Assembly: GCA_003650815.1 (NCBI GenBank)
Contig: QMSB01000010.1
Location: 1-35,324, forward strand
DNA from: Thermoprotei archaeon
Lineage (GTDB): Archaea; Thermoproteota; Thermoprotei; Thermofilales; B15-G2
Reading direction: 5' to 3'
Length of the DNA stretch: 35,324 nucleotides
Numbering within the stretch: the first letter of the stretch is position 1; every line of letters begins with the position of its first letter. Below the pieces are notes generated by a model, which saw only the letters and a list, made by a program, of their open reading frames with translations, ran no database searches and was not told the origin of the DNA. This document shows, piece by piece, positions 7,635 through 15,871 of the stretch. A program made the position numbers and the translations under genes.

Positions 7635-8527
7635 GGAGGTGTAAAGTAGGACTTATTTCAGCCAAAAGATTCCCGGCAGTCTCTTTCTTAAAGAGCCTCT
7701 TAGAGCATTCTGACGTGTCTAGTGTTCACGTACTTAAGGAAGACTATATCAGAGTATCAAAATATGTCGAAAGAGGACTAGGTAAGGTAAGTGTACATGA
7801 AGAACTTGAGAGTCTTTTTGATGAAGTGAACTCTCTTGTGGTAGTATCGACAGACCGGAAAGATAGGGCTTGTGCTTTACAAGCACTAGAGAGGAACATA
7901 CCGGTGCTGATAGATGGTCCTATAGCCGATGATATGAATGGCTTAAAAAAAGCTATAGGCAGCGCCGATAATCTTTACGCAGTTAATGTTCTTCTATACG
8001 ACGAGTGTTTCAGAGAACTCGTTAGTCTCGCTAGGAAAGATACACTAGGGGAAGTACTCTCGGTGTCTGTGACAAGCAGGCTAAAAGTATATGATAGAAA
8101 GTCTGTTCTAGATTCTCTATACAGCTTCCTCTATGTACTTATTGATTTACTCAGCAAGACTGTTGAAGAGCCTATAGAGAATACCGTAGTAGCTGCTGAA
8201 GCGAGCGATGCAGGCATATTTACTCTCTTTGAGACATCGAATAAGAGACTGGTCAGTATAGATGTGCACTACTGCAGAGATAGAAATGAGATAAGGGGCA
8301 TAGTACTAGGCACAAGTGGAGCTGTTGTACTGAAGTGGCCAAAGAGAGATATATTGGTATATTCAACGCAATATACTGGTAGAATTTACTACGGTGAAGA
8401 GTTCTCAATGATAGTCCTCGATAAATTCTTAAGAGGGCTTCTTGAGGAGGCGAGAATAGATTCTGAGCGTCTGGAGTACTTACATGAAATATTATTCGGC
8501 TTAAGGAAAGTTACTAAAGGAAAGTAA
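7631..8527 (+). CDS. Degenerate Gfo/Idh/MocA-like protein, possible non-catalytic partner
   Basis: 298 residues. The order of segments follows the oxidoreductase just upstream (Rossmann-like start, VVVSTDRKDRACALQAL, VLIDGPIADDMNGLKKAI, LGEVLSV), but key residues are lost. The glycine-rich loop is replaced by GLISAKRFPAVS, the EKP motif reads DGP so the catalytic Lys is missing, and there is no His-Asp pair after LYSFLYVLIDLL. The frame is intact, so it looks like a retained pseudoenzyme, perhaps a partner of its neighbour, rather than a decaying gene. Its last 27 bases overlap the end of hjc. Confidence 0.75.
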   Translation: MRRCKVGLISAKRFPAVSFLKSLLEHSDVSSVHVLKEDYIRVSKYVERGLGKVSVHEELESLFDEVNSLVVVSTDRKDRACALQALERNIPVLIDGPIADDMNGLKKAIGSADNLYAVNVLLYDECFRELVSLARKDTLGEVLSVSVTSRLKVYDRKSVLDSLYSFLYVLIDLLSKTVEEPIENTVVAAEASDAGIFTLFETSNKRLVSIDVHYCRDRNEIRGIVLGTSGAVVLKWPKRDILVYSTQYTGRIYYGEEFSMIVLDKFLRGLLEEARIDSERLEYLHEILFGLRKVTKGK

Positions 8528-8938
8528 GGGAGGGGTTTTGTCTGCTATTGCACATAGATCTCTGATGCTGTATGCTCTCTCTATTTTTTCCGGAGAGATT
8601 TTGAAGCTTTCAGGAGTTTCGTCTAGTTCCTCGGCTTTCACGAATCTCCACTTCTTTTCACTTCTTATCCTAATAGCTATAAATGCATATCCTCCAGCTC
8701 TCTCAGCAAAATCAAGAAGTTTATTGATTTTGTCTTTCTCTATGTAGATAGGTTCTCTAGACTTTCTATATTTTATTTCAAAAATAAAAATACAACCATT
8801 TTTCAGTGCTACGAGGTCGGGGCAGAATCTCTTTTGTACTCTAGCACCGCTGGCAGGACCTCTAATACAGGCGAAACCCTTATCCCATAGTATCTGCGCT
8901 AATTCTCTTTCCCACTTAGCTCCTTTGTCTTTTTTCAT
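8501..8938 (-). CDS. hjc: Holliday junction resolvase Hjc
   Basis: 145 residues. Dimeric archaeal enzyme that cleaves four-way junctions in recombination and fork repair. Signatures: KGAKWERELAQIL with a metal-binding Glu near residues 10-12, the GPASGA loop, CPDLVA with Asp41, and FEIKYRK with Glu54 and Lys56, a PD-(D/E)XK site. The ATG overlaps the mtnA stop (ATGA), so it is translationally coupled to mtnA. Its 3' end overlaps the convergent oxidoreductase-like gene by 27 bases. Confidence 0.95.
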   Translation of the reverse strand: MKKDKGAKWERELAQILWDKGFACIRGPASGARVQKRFCPDLVALKNGCIFIFEIKYRKSREPIYIEKDKINKLLDFAERAGGYAFIAIRIRSEKKWRFVKAEELDETPESFKISPEKIERAYSIRDLCAIADKTPPLLSFSNFP

Positions 8939-9981
8939 AGTGTTTCAAAGAGCTTCTTTATACTTTCTTCATATGGAGGATAAGCAATTCCCTTTTCTGT
9001 GATAATAGCTGAGACTTTATCGGGAGGTGTTATGTCAAAGGCAGGATTTAGGACTTTAATTCCTTTGGGGGCTATTTTAACTCCTCTAATAGTGGTTACT
9101 TCACTAGGATCTCTATTCTCTATTATTACTTCTTCTACCTTTGACTTTAAATCAAAAGTGGATAATGGTGCAGCAACGTAGAAGGGAACTTTGTGTGTAT
9201 GTGCAACGCAGGCTATGGTATAAGTGCCTATTTTATTTATTACATGTCCATCTTTTAATATTCTGTCAGCACCTACTATTATTTTGTCGACTAATCCTTT
9301 ACTTATTACATAGCCAACCATATTATCTGTAATAAGTGTGACATCTATTCCATCGTACATAAGCTCGAAACAAGTAAGTCTAGCTCCTTGGAGGAGAGGT
9401 CGAGTTTCAGTAGCTACTACTTTAATATGTTTGCCGGACTCTATTGCGGCTCTTATTACTCCTAGTGCAGTGCCGTAGCCAGCCGTAGCTAGGGCGCCTG
9501 CATTACAGTGAGTCAGTACAGTATCTCCGTCTTCAAGCAACTTAGAGCCTATTTTTCCTAGTCTTCTATTTGTTTCTATATCTTCTTCAAGTATCTTTAG
9601 TGCTTCCTTAATTATAGCATCTTTGAGGTCTTGTGTGGACGAGTATTCTTTATTAATTATGTTTTTCATTCTTTCAATCGCCCAGAATAAGTTCCTAGCA
9701 GTTGGTCTAGTTCTCCAGAGAGTTTCGCATGCTGAAAGTAGCTCTTTTCTGAGGCTTTCTACACTTGAGGCCTTACTGTGATATGCGGCTAAAGCTACTC
9801 CAAGGGCTGCCGCCACACCAATTGCTGGGGCTCCTCTTACCTCCATAGTCTTTATAGCTTTGGCGACTCTCTGAGGATCTGTGGTTTCTATATACTCTAA
9901 TTCATCTGGAAGCAATGTCTGGTTTAATATAAGAACTGTGCCGTCCTTCCATATGAGTGGTTGCAGACTGTTCTTATTCAT
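8935..9981 (-). CDS. mtnA: S-methyl-5-thioribose-1-phosphate isomerase (MtnA; eIF2B-like fold)
   Basis: 348 residues. Converts methylthioribose 1-phosphate to methylthioribulose 1-phosphate in methionine salvage; archaeal members may also act in related ribose 1-phosphate routes. Motifs are GAPAIGVAAALGVALA, THCNAGALATAGYGTALG with the catalytic Cys, TETRPLLQGARLT, and IIVGADRIL with the catalytic Asp. Length and the TETRPLLQGARLT motif favour MtnA over ribose-1,5-bisphosphate isomerase or the eIF2B-like regulatory subunits. Shares a TATA element with the divergent DUF354 gene; hjc overlaps its stop. Confidence 0.92.
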   Translation of the reverse strand: MNKNSLQPLIWKDGTVLILNQTLLPDELEYIETTDPQRVAKAIKTMEVRGAPAIGVAAALGVALAAYHSKASSVESLRKELLSACETLWRTRPTARNLFWAIERMKNIINKEYSSTQDLKDAIIKEALKILEEDIETNRRLGKIGSKLLEDGDTVLTHCNAGALATAGYGTALGVIRAAIESGKHIKVVATETRPLLQGARLTCFELMYDGIDVTLITDNMVGYVISKGLVDKIIVGADRILKDGHVINKIGTYTIACVAHTHKVPFYVAAPLSTFDLKSKVEEVIIENRDPSEVTTIRGVKIAPKGIKVLNPAFDITPPDKVSAIITEKGIAYPPYEESIKKLFETL

Positions 9982-10005
9982 ACTATGATTATAGTAAGGG
10001 TAACT

Positions 10006-10014
10006 CTTTATAAG
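10006..10014. promoter_or_regulatory. Shared bidirectional TATA element for mtnA and the DUF354 gene
   Basis: CTTTATAAG reads as a TATA box on both strands. Its centre is 29 bases from the mtnA ATG (9981) and 27 from the GTG at 10037, so both transcripts would be nearly leaderless. Confidence 0.5.
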
Positions 10015-10023
10015 TATCTGCTC

Positions 10024-10030
10024 AGGAGGA
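10024..10030 (+). promoter_or_regulatory. Shine-Dalgarno-like AGGAGGA deciding the DUF354 start
   Basis: A perfect AGGAGGA abuts the GTG at 10031 but lies 6 bases before the GTG at 10037, the usual spacing. The TATA spacing also points to 10037, although a transcript starting there would not contain this site. Confidence 0.45.
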
Positions 10031-10036
10031 GTGTAT

Positions 10037-11095
10037 GTGAATGAATATTTGTGGGTTGATGTGTTGACGCCTAAGCAGGCGAGAATAGCTGTTGAAATTT
10101 ACAGAGCTTTGTCAAGGAGTTACCCGTTTCTTATAACTGCAAGAAAATATGATTATACTTTAAAAGTTTTAGAAAGGTTTAATGTGCCCTACATAGCACT
10201 GGGGGGTCACGGAGGTAAAAGCCTTGAAGGAAAACTCTTAGCGAGTGCCGGAAGAACTCTCGATTTAGCGAAGTATATTATTGAAAGAGAGTATAAAATC
10301 AAGTGTCTTATATCGTATCCTTCGCCTGAAGCAGTGAGAGTGGCTTTTGGTTTAGGTATACCGATCATAGTTTTGACAGATACTCCTCATGCTTATCATG
10401 TGTCTCTTTTGACCCTGCCTTGTGCTAACTTTATAGTGATTCCAAAGTGTATTGATCCGGAAAAACTTGCCTTCGCAGTAAGTGACTTAAGCAAAGTGAG
10501 AACTTTTGACGGCGTTTTTGAAAAAATATGGATAAGAGAGATTCCTCCTAAAATAAATGAAATAAAGGAAATAGGTTTGAAAGCAGGAGAGTACTTGGTA
10601 TTTAGAATGGAAGAGGCTAAAGCCGCATATTATTCGTGGAAGATCCTGTCTCCAGTGTTGAGAGTTGCCACTATGCTAAGAGGCATCTTTGACGAAGAAA
10701 ACTTTGTCTTTATGCCCCGATATTCTGATCAAGAAAAGTTAATTCGAGAAACATTCCCTAGAGCTAGAGTCTTGGAGAAGGCTGTGGATTCTCTGGTTTT
10801 ATCCTATTATGCCCTGGCAGTTATAACTGGTGGCGGCACATTAGCTCATGAAGCAGCACTTGTGGGGACGCCTTCAATTACTCTCTTCCCTCGACACTAT
10901 GAAGTGGAAGAGTATCTTCAGAGAAGAGGTTTCCCTCTAAGGCATTTTATACAGCTGGACAGAGAAACACTTAATGAGGTACGGCATTTCGTTGAAAAAC
11001 AGACTAGAGAAAGAGAGAAGTACTTAAGTCTTCTTAGAGAACTCGAGGATCCCTTGCCGCTTATCGTAAAATTAATAAGATCCTTAGAAAGATAA
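10037..11095 (+). CDS. DUF354 protein (COG1817, glycosyltransferase-like GT-B fold)
   Basis: About 352 residues from GTG 10037 (two more if GTG 10031 is used). Matches the DUF354 pattern: an opening LWVDVLTPKQARI, a GGHGGKSLEGKL segment, ISYPSPEAVRVAFGLGIPIIVLTDTPHA, and near the end VITGGGTLAHEAALVGTPSI, which resembles the nucleotide-sugar-binding loop of UDP-GlcNAc 2-epimerases and GT-B transferases. Substrate unknown. It is followed after 41 bases by the L12 gene. Confidence 0.85.
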   Translation: MNEYLWVDVLTPKQARIAVEIYRALSRSYPFLITARKYDYTLKVLERFNVPYIALGGHGGKSLEGKLLASAGRTLDLAKYIIEREYKIKCLISYPSPEAVRVAFGLGIPIIVLTDTPHAYHVSLLTLPCANFIVIPKCIDPEKLAFAVSDLSKVRTFDGVFEKIWIREIPPKINEIKEIGLKAGEYLVFRMEEAKAAYYSWKILSPVLRVATMLRGIFDEENFVFMPRYSDQEKLIRETFPRARVLEKAVDSLVLSYYALAVITGGGTLAHEAALVGTPSITLFPRHYEVEEYLQRRGFPLRHFIQLDRETLNEVRHFVEKQTREREKYLSLLRELEDPLPLIVKLIRSLER

Positions 11096-11103
11096 ATTTT
11101 TAA
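11094..11103 (+). promoter_or_regulatory. rpl12: TATA-like element for rpl12
   Basis: An AAATTTTTAA stretch at the end of the DUF354 gene is centred about 38 bases before the L12 ATG, giving a short leader that retains a GAGGGG ribosome-binding site. Confidence 0.4.
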
Positions 11104-11136
11104 GCTACTATTAGTGTTGTAGAGAGGGGTTAAATA

Positions 11137-11457
11137 ATGGAATATGTGTATGCATCCTTGCTACTACACTATGCAAAGAAACCGATAACAGAAGAAAATG
11201 TGAAAAAAGTCTTAGAGGCTGTAGGAGTTTCGGTAGATGAAGTACGACTTAAAGCACTTGTAGCTGCATTAAAAGAGATAGATATAGAAGAAGCTATTAA
11301 GTCGGCTGCTGTACCTGTTGCTGCGCCAGCAGCTGTAGCTACGGCTGCGCCAACTGCCGCACCTGCTGCTGAGGAGAAAAAGGAGGAGGAAAAGGAAAAG
11401 AAGGAAGAAGCCTCCGAAGAAGAAATAGCAGAGGGCCTAGCTTCGCTTTTTGGCTGA
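11137..11457 (+). CDS. rpl12: Large ribosomal subunit protein P1 / L12ae
   Basis: 106 residues. Stalk protein that recruits translation GTPases. It has the helical dimerisation domain (residues 1-60, starting [13 protein letters not shown]), an Ala/Pro-rich hinge, a highly charged Glu/Lys stretch, and the conserved tail ending GLASLFG. In many archaea this gene follows rpl11, rpl1 and rpl10; here it stands apart from all of them, between a DUF354 gene and a convergent membrane-protein gene whose end it overlaps by 21 bases. The leader carries a GAGGGG ribosome-binding site. Confidence 0.97.
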   Translation: MEYVYASLLLHYAKKPITEENVKKVLEAVGVSVDEVRLKALVAALKEIDIEEAIKSAAVPVAAPAAVATAAPTAAPAAEEKKEEEKEKKEEASEEEIAEGLASLFG

Positions 11458-12222
11458 GCTCTCTATTTTTGAGTATTTTCTCAGCAGTTCAGCTAGCTTT
11501 TTTGGCTCATCACAATATAGCCTAACTACTATCTCCTGTCCTCTTACAAATGATGGAATTCCCTTTACTCCGATTATGTCAACGAGTTTTCTTGAACCTT
11601 GAGATTTTATAGCTTTAGCCTTTAGTGGAAATTTTAGCGGAGTTGTTCTATTTATGATCAGGCCTCTATCTGTAAGAACATAGTGTGTTGGAATTAAGTA
11701 ATAGGGGCGGCCTCTACTCTGGTAGTATCTGTGGGTTATTTTATATGGAATATACGACACAATTATAAACGATGAGAAGAATACGAGAAATCCCACGAAT
11801 TTAGAGAATGTCTCATCATGTACGTACTTCTGAACAATACCAATTATATAAGCCATTAACGTTTCCTTTAGCCCTGGAATTATTAGTATTACGAATAAAA
11901 TTACTAAAGGTAAAAAGAATGCTAGCGCCATGATCCATTCCGAGCCAGCTTCTTTCTTTAAAAAAATCTTATCTCTTTCTCTTAATTTAATTATTCTAGC
12001 TGAGCTTACTTCTAGTAGCTTTTCTCCACCTAAGATATACTCGAGGTCCTTTATGGTTTTTCCAGTCTGTTTTCCAGTAAATATCATAGTTACAGCAAAC
12101 ATTACTACGAGGTATACGATGATCAGGTAGAAGTAATACTGAGGAAAGTAGGCTGAGACAAACGCTATAGCTACTAGTGTAATTATGCTGATAAGTATAG
12201 ATGTGCTCCTTCGGTAATTCAT
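11437..12222 (-). CDS. Integral membrane protein (DUF2208-like?), function unknown
   Basis: 261 residues. Four probable transmembrane helices: two near the N-terminus (about residues 8-24 and 30-48) and two in the middle (about 97-118 and 142-160). A soluble beta-rich C-terminal domain (residues 175-250) contains [13 protein letters not shown], reminiscent of membrane-linked PH-like domains. It resembles the predicted archaeal membrane proteins grouped as DUF2208, but this is from memory and tentative. A TATA-like ATTTAAATAAC sits just upstream of the ATG. Confidence 0.7.
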   Translation of the reverse strand: MNYRRSTSILISIITLVAIAFVSAYFPQYYFYLIIVYLVVMFAVTMIFTGKQTGKTIKDLEYILGGEKLLEVSSARIIKLRERDKIFLKKEAGSEWIMALAFFLPLVILFVILIIPGLKETLMAYIIGIVQKYVHDETFSKFVGFLVFFSSFIIVSYIPYKITHRYYQSRGRPYYLIPTHYVLTDRGLIINRTTPLKFPLKAKAIKSQGSRKLVDIIGVKGIPSFVRGQEIVVRLYCDEPKKLAELLRKYSKIESSAKKRS

Positions 12223-12286
12223 AACTTTCTCCCAGCAGAGATTAGAGAAGAGTTATTTAAATCCTATCATTGAGGAGGAATTGAGA

Positions 12287-15121
12287 TCAGTCCAGCTTTT
12301 TATCCCAGAAAATCCTTGTCTTAATAAATCTTTTTTCTGCCTCTATGACTTTTAAAATCAAGTCTCTCTCGTCTCTAGCAGATGATAAGATTTTAGTAGC
12401 GGTAGCAACACCTATTCCTCTTCCAGCCAACACTAATGCCGCTTTTCTTCCATATGATAAGTAAAGAAGAGCTGATTTTTGCAAGTAATTAAGTAGATCT
12501 TTTTCTTCAGGTGATAGCTTTTTTCTACTTTTGAACTTTTTCAACACGCTGATAGCCTTGCTTATCTCTCTTGGGACTATAGTCATTACAGATGATTTGC
12601 AGAGAGGGCATTCAATGCTATCAGGCAGATTTTTTACTTTAAGTGAAGTAGACCAGTTAAGGCAGTGCATACATAATATGCCTATAGTTTTATTAAGTAG
12701 GCGGTCTCGAACTATGTTCACTATGAGCGATGTTGGCACTAGCTCATAAGAGTGCTCGTATCTGGCATAAGACTTAATAATAGCGTTAGCTAGAGGAGAG
12801 AATTCTTTTTCTATAAATCTGTATGTTACATTAATTTTTCCACACTTTATTAAGTTTATAATGTTCAGTGTGCCAGTTAGGTCAAACTTAGACATTAAAA
12901 CTTCTTTTAATGCTTCTTTACTTAACGGAGTATTATCGTAAATCTCTATAAGCTTTCGTAGCAATTTAAGCGAGACTTCCTTCTCCAATATACCGAATCT
13001 CCTTGCTACATGAATAAATTTAATTCTGTATGCCGGGCTCCTTTTTGCTCCGCTTAGAATTAAGTCTCTTATATTATTTCTCTTTAAAGAAAATACTTCG
13101 AGAATATCGTTTATATTAAGTCCTCTAGGAGAGTATATTAGTATTCTATAGGGGTCGCTGTAGTATTTTACAGAAAGTCCTCTTTTCTTAGATAAGTACT
13201 CTGCAATAAGTAAAGCTAATGTATTATTTATTCTTGACCCGAAGCATCCATGAATTACTGCTGTGTCCTTGCTATACTCGATGTATACTGTGCGGTCATC
13301 AGGGACTGGGTGACCTTCATTTATCTGTTTGCGAATAAAGTTTACTAATTTCTTAAAAAGATCCTCACTAAGGTTATACTCTCTAATTATATTACTTTTT
13401 ATTCTTTCGTTTGATGAGAGAATGTACTCAGCTAGTCTCCTCCTTAATGATCCTACTTCACGAGCAGTTTTAAAAGCCACGGGAACCATTTCTCCTATCC
13501 AGGAAGGCACTGCTGCAAGAGGATTTTCTGAGGGAAATACTTCAATAACCCCGGCTGCTTCGTCTATGAACTCTATTTTCCAGACTCTACCAGCTAAGAT
13601 GAAGTCATAGTCTTCCTCACAGAAGCTAGCGACGTATTCTTCGTCAAGTTCACCTATATATTTATTTGAAACTACATCATGTACTTTAAATCGCTTGACG
13701 TCTGGTATAGTAGATGCGTGTTCAAAATAGTACTTATAGATTCCTTTTCTTCCCTTTAAGTATTTGTGGTCAAGTAATATTAGATACCCTAGCTCCTGCA
13801 GAAAAGTGACAAGCTCTATGAGTTCATTTAATGTGAGGCCTCGGTAGTAATGTGACCTTGATATTACTCTGTATAGATTATATAAGCTTATTTCTTTGTA
13901 TTCTATAAGCATACCTATTATCTGGTGAGCTAGTACATCATAGGGTTTGTCTGGAATTAAAATGGCTTCATAATTTCCTTTAGTAGCTCTCCTAGACAGA
14001 ACTAAGGATTCCATTAAGTCATCTTCATCAATAGCCACTATAATTCCTCTCGACACTTTCCCTATTCTGTGACCTGCTCTTCCCACTCTTTGAGCTAGCT
14101 TAATGGCTTGTCTAGGAGACATGTACTGTATGACTAAGTCTATGTGTCCTATATCTACGCCTAATTCAAGAGAAGAGGTGCATATGATCGCCTTTATTTT
14201 TCCTTCCTTAAAACCGGTTTCTACAGAAATTCTCTCTTCTCGGGAAAGCGAGCCGTGATGTACGAAAAGAGGAATCGACGGGTCTAAAAGTTTAATACGC
14301 GATGCCAGTCTTTCGACAAGATCCCTAGTATTAGTAAATATCAAAATACCTCTCTTTCTGTTAAGAGTTTCTATTATGTACCTGGCTCTGGCAACGGCCT
14401 CTGGAGATAGTCCTGTCTTATTAGATAGTTCTTCATCTATGTTTGAAGGAACTGGATATAGAACTTTAATATCTAGTCTCTTAGCTTCCTCGACAATTAT
14501 GTCGTAAACTGGCTGAGGGCCTCCAAGAATCTTTTTGGCTAAATTAACGTTTCCTATGGTTGCTGAAAGTCCTATACGCTGTATCCTATATCGAGAGATC
14601 TCTTCTAGTCTCTCTAAGGCTAAGGAGAGCTGGACTCCTCTCTTGTCGTCTATTACTTCATGTAGTTCATCTACGATGATCCATTTTAAATTTCTTAAAG
14701 CTAGTCTGAGTTTTTTGCCCACGAGAAGAAATTGTAGTGTTTCAGGAGTAGTTATTAGGATTAAGGGAGGCTTAGCGGAGATTTTTCTTCTTTCAGATTT
14801 TGTAGTATCACCGTGACGAATAGCTATGCTTATTCCTACTTCGCTAGCTATTCTTTCCATTCTTCTAAAGATATCTCTGTTTAAAGCTCTTAGAGGAGTT
14901 ACATAGAGAGCTTGAATTCCACTATTTCTGTTTTGTAGTATCATAGAGTATACTGGGAGAAGTGCTGCTTCTGTTTTACCAGAACCTGTTGGAGCAATAA
15001 TCAGAGTATTAAGTCCCTTTAGAATTAGCGGTATTGACGCTAGCTGAACTTTAGTAGGTTTAATATACCCGTATTTTTTCAGTACTTTTCTCAACTCCGG
15101 ATGAAGTAAATTAAATACCAT
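12287..15121 (-). CDS. Lhr-type superfamily 2 DNA helicase
   Basis: 944 residues. Motifs in order: Q-like segment KVQLASIPLIL, Walker A APTGSGKT (about 44-51), TPLRALNRD, TTPETLQ, the DEXH box VDELHEV, LSATIGN, the second RecA domain with IICTSSLELGVDIGHIDLVIQ and QRVGRAGHR, then a winged-helix and Lhr-core region. Near residues 835-865 a CMHC...CPLC pair forms a likely zinc finger, as in some archaeal aLhr proteins, before a Lys/Arg-rich helical tail. Lhr enzymes translocate 3' to 5' and act in repair or recombination. The gene is divergent from a small zinc/membrane protein. Confidence 0.93.
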   Translation of the reverse strand: MVFNLLHPELRKVLKKYGYIKPTKVQLASIPLILKGLNTLIIAPTGSGKTEAALLPVYSMILQNRNSGIQALYVTPLRALNRDIFRRMERIASEVGISIAIRHGDTTKSERRKISAKPPLILITTPETLQFLLVGKKLRLALRNLKWIIVDELHEVIDDKRGVQLSLALERLEEISRYRIQRIGLSATIGNVNLAKKILGGPQPVYDIIVEEAKRLDIKVLYPVPSNIDEELSNKTGLSPEAVARARYIIETLNRKRGILIFTNTRDLVERLASRIKLLDPSIPLFVHHGSLSREERISVETGFKEGKIKAIICTSSLELGVDIGHIDLVIQYMSPRQAIKLAQRVGRAGHRIGKVSRGIIVAIDEDDLMESLVLSRRATKGNYEAILIPDKPYDVLAHQIIGMLIEYKEISLYNLYRVISRSHYYRGLTLNELIELVTFLQELGYLILLDHKYLKGRKGIYKYYFEHASTIPDVKRFKVHDVVSNKYIGELDEEYVASFCEEDYDFILAGRVWKIEFIDEAAGVIEVFPSENPLAAVPSWIGEMVPVAFKTAREVGSLRRRLAEYILSSNERIKSNIIREYNLSEDLFKKLVNFIRKQINEGHPVPDDRTVYIEYSKDTAVIHGCFGSRINNTLALLIAEYLSKKRGLSVKYYSDPYRILIYSPRGLNINDILEVFSLKRNNIRDLILSGAKRSPAYRIKFIHVARRFGILEKEVSLKLLRKLIEIYDNTPLSKEALKEVLMSKFDLTGTLNIINLIKCGKINVTYRFIEKEFSPLANAIIKSYARYEHSYELVPTSLIVNIVRDRLLNKTIGILCMHCLNWSTSLKVKNLPDSIECPLCKSSVMTIVPREISKAISVLKKFKSRKKLSPEEKDLLNYLQKSALLYLSYGRKAALVLAGRGIGVATATKILSSARDERDLILKVIEAEKRFIKTRIFWDKKLD

Positions 15122-15166
15122 ATTTGTCCCTAAAATCCTGGGTGTAAAGTATAATACAGGGGAAGT

Positions 15167-15176
15167 AAAATATTTT
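15167..15176. promoter_or_regulatory. Palindromic TATA element between the Lhr helicase and DUF2116 genes
   Basis: AAAATATTTT is a perfect palindrome. On the plus strand it lies 17-18 bases (centre) before the ATG at 15189, implying a leaderless transcript; on the minus strand it is about 50 bases before the Lhr ATG. Confidence 0.45.
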
Positions 15177-15188
15177 CCGGGGATATTA

Positions 15189-15398
15189 ATGTCAAAGAGT
15201 AAGATACCTCCTCATAAGCACTGTAAGGTATGTGGGAAGGTAATATCACCGGATCAGGACTACTGCAGTAGCAAATGTGAAGCTATAGATATAAAGCAGA
15301 AGAAGGAGGCAGAGTTTGTTAAAAAAGTAAGTCTGATAGTAATAGCTTTCTTCCTACTAGCAATGATCCTATCAATGTTGAGAGGACTTGGCGGATAA
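15189..15398 (+). CDS. Small zinc-ribbon membrane protein (DUF2116-like)
   Basis: 69 residues. An N-terminal zinc site (HCKVCGKVI...YCSSKC, two CXXC/CXXXC pairs in the first 30 residues) is followed by a charged linker and one transmembrane helix near residues 46-64. This matches the small archaeal proteins named DUF2116. The zinc end is probably cytoplasmic. Function unknown. Confidence 0.8.
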   Translation: MSKSKIPPHKHCKVCGKVISPDQDYCSSKCEAIDIKQKKEAEFVKKVSLIVIAFFLLAMILSMLRGLGG

Positions 15399-15509
15399 CT
15401 AGCTAACTAGGGTATGGAATACCTATTGGAAATACTTAGGGAATATTCACGTATATATTTGTGATATTGAATGTCTCTCTAATTAATTCGAATTGTAAAA
15501 CAACTTCTG

Positions 15510-15806
15510 ATGCATATGAAGCTGAAAATAGAGTTTTTTAAATCAAAAACATGCGTAAACTGTCCTAAAGTAAAAGCTCTCCTAAAGAAAATATTAGCTG
15601 AAAAGGGTATTCGATATGAAGAAGTAGTTATTGAGAGAGATATAAAAGAAGATCCTGATGCTCTAACAGATTTATTAATGCTTGATGCACTTTCGGTGCC
15701 AGTGGTTAAAATAGGTGATAGAGTACTGTACGAAAATGATGCATTAAAAGAAGAGAAGCTGAGAGAAGCCGTTGACGAATTTTTATATCAAGAAAATTTG
15801 AGTTAG
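15510..15806 (+). CDS. Glutaredoxin/NrdH-like thiol redoxin
   Basis: 98 residues. Thioredoxin fold with the redox motif CVNCP (CXXC) near residue 15, a cis-Pro segment at LSVPVVKIGD, and a C-terminal helix. It lies 65 bases upstream of nrdD on the same strand, and the pairing suggests it reduces the NrdD active site, as described for redoxin-dependent class III ribonucleotide reductases. ATG at 15510 or, two codons later, at 15516. It could instead be a general redoxin. Confidence 0.85.
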   Translation: MHMKLKIEFFKSKTCVNCPKVKALLKKILAEKGIRYEEVVIERDIKEDPDALTDLLMLDALSVPVVKIGDRVLYENDALKEEKLREAVDEFLYQENLS

Positions 15807-15871
15807 AGAGAAATGCATTCGATAGCTATATATAGCTCTGATACTAAATCCAAAGAATAGGTGTAAGGCTT

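Noticed and set aside
7631-8527. Interpretation of the second oxidoreductase-like gene as a pseudogene
   Set aside because: The frame is intact over 298 codons, coupled to its neighbour and of normal composition, so a retained non-catalytic protein is more likely.
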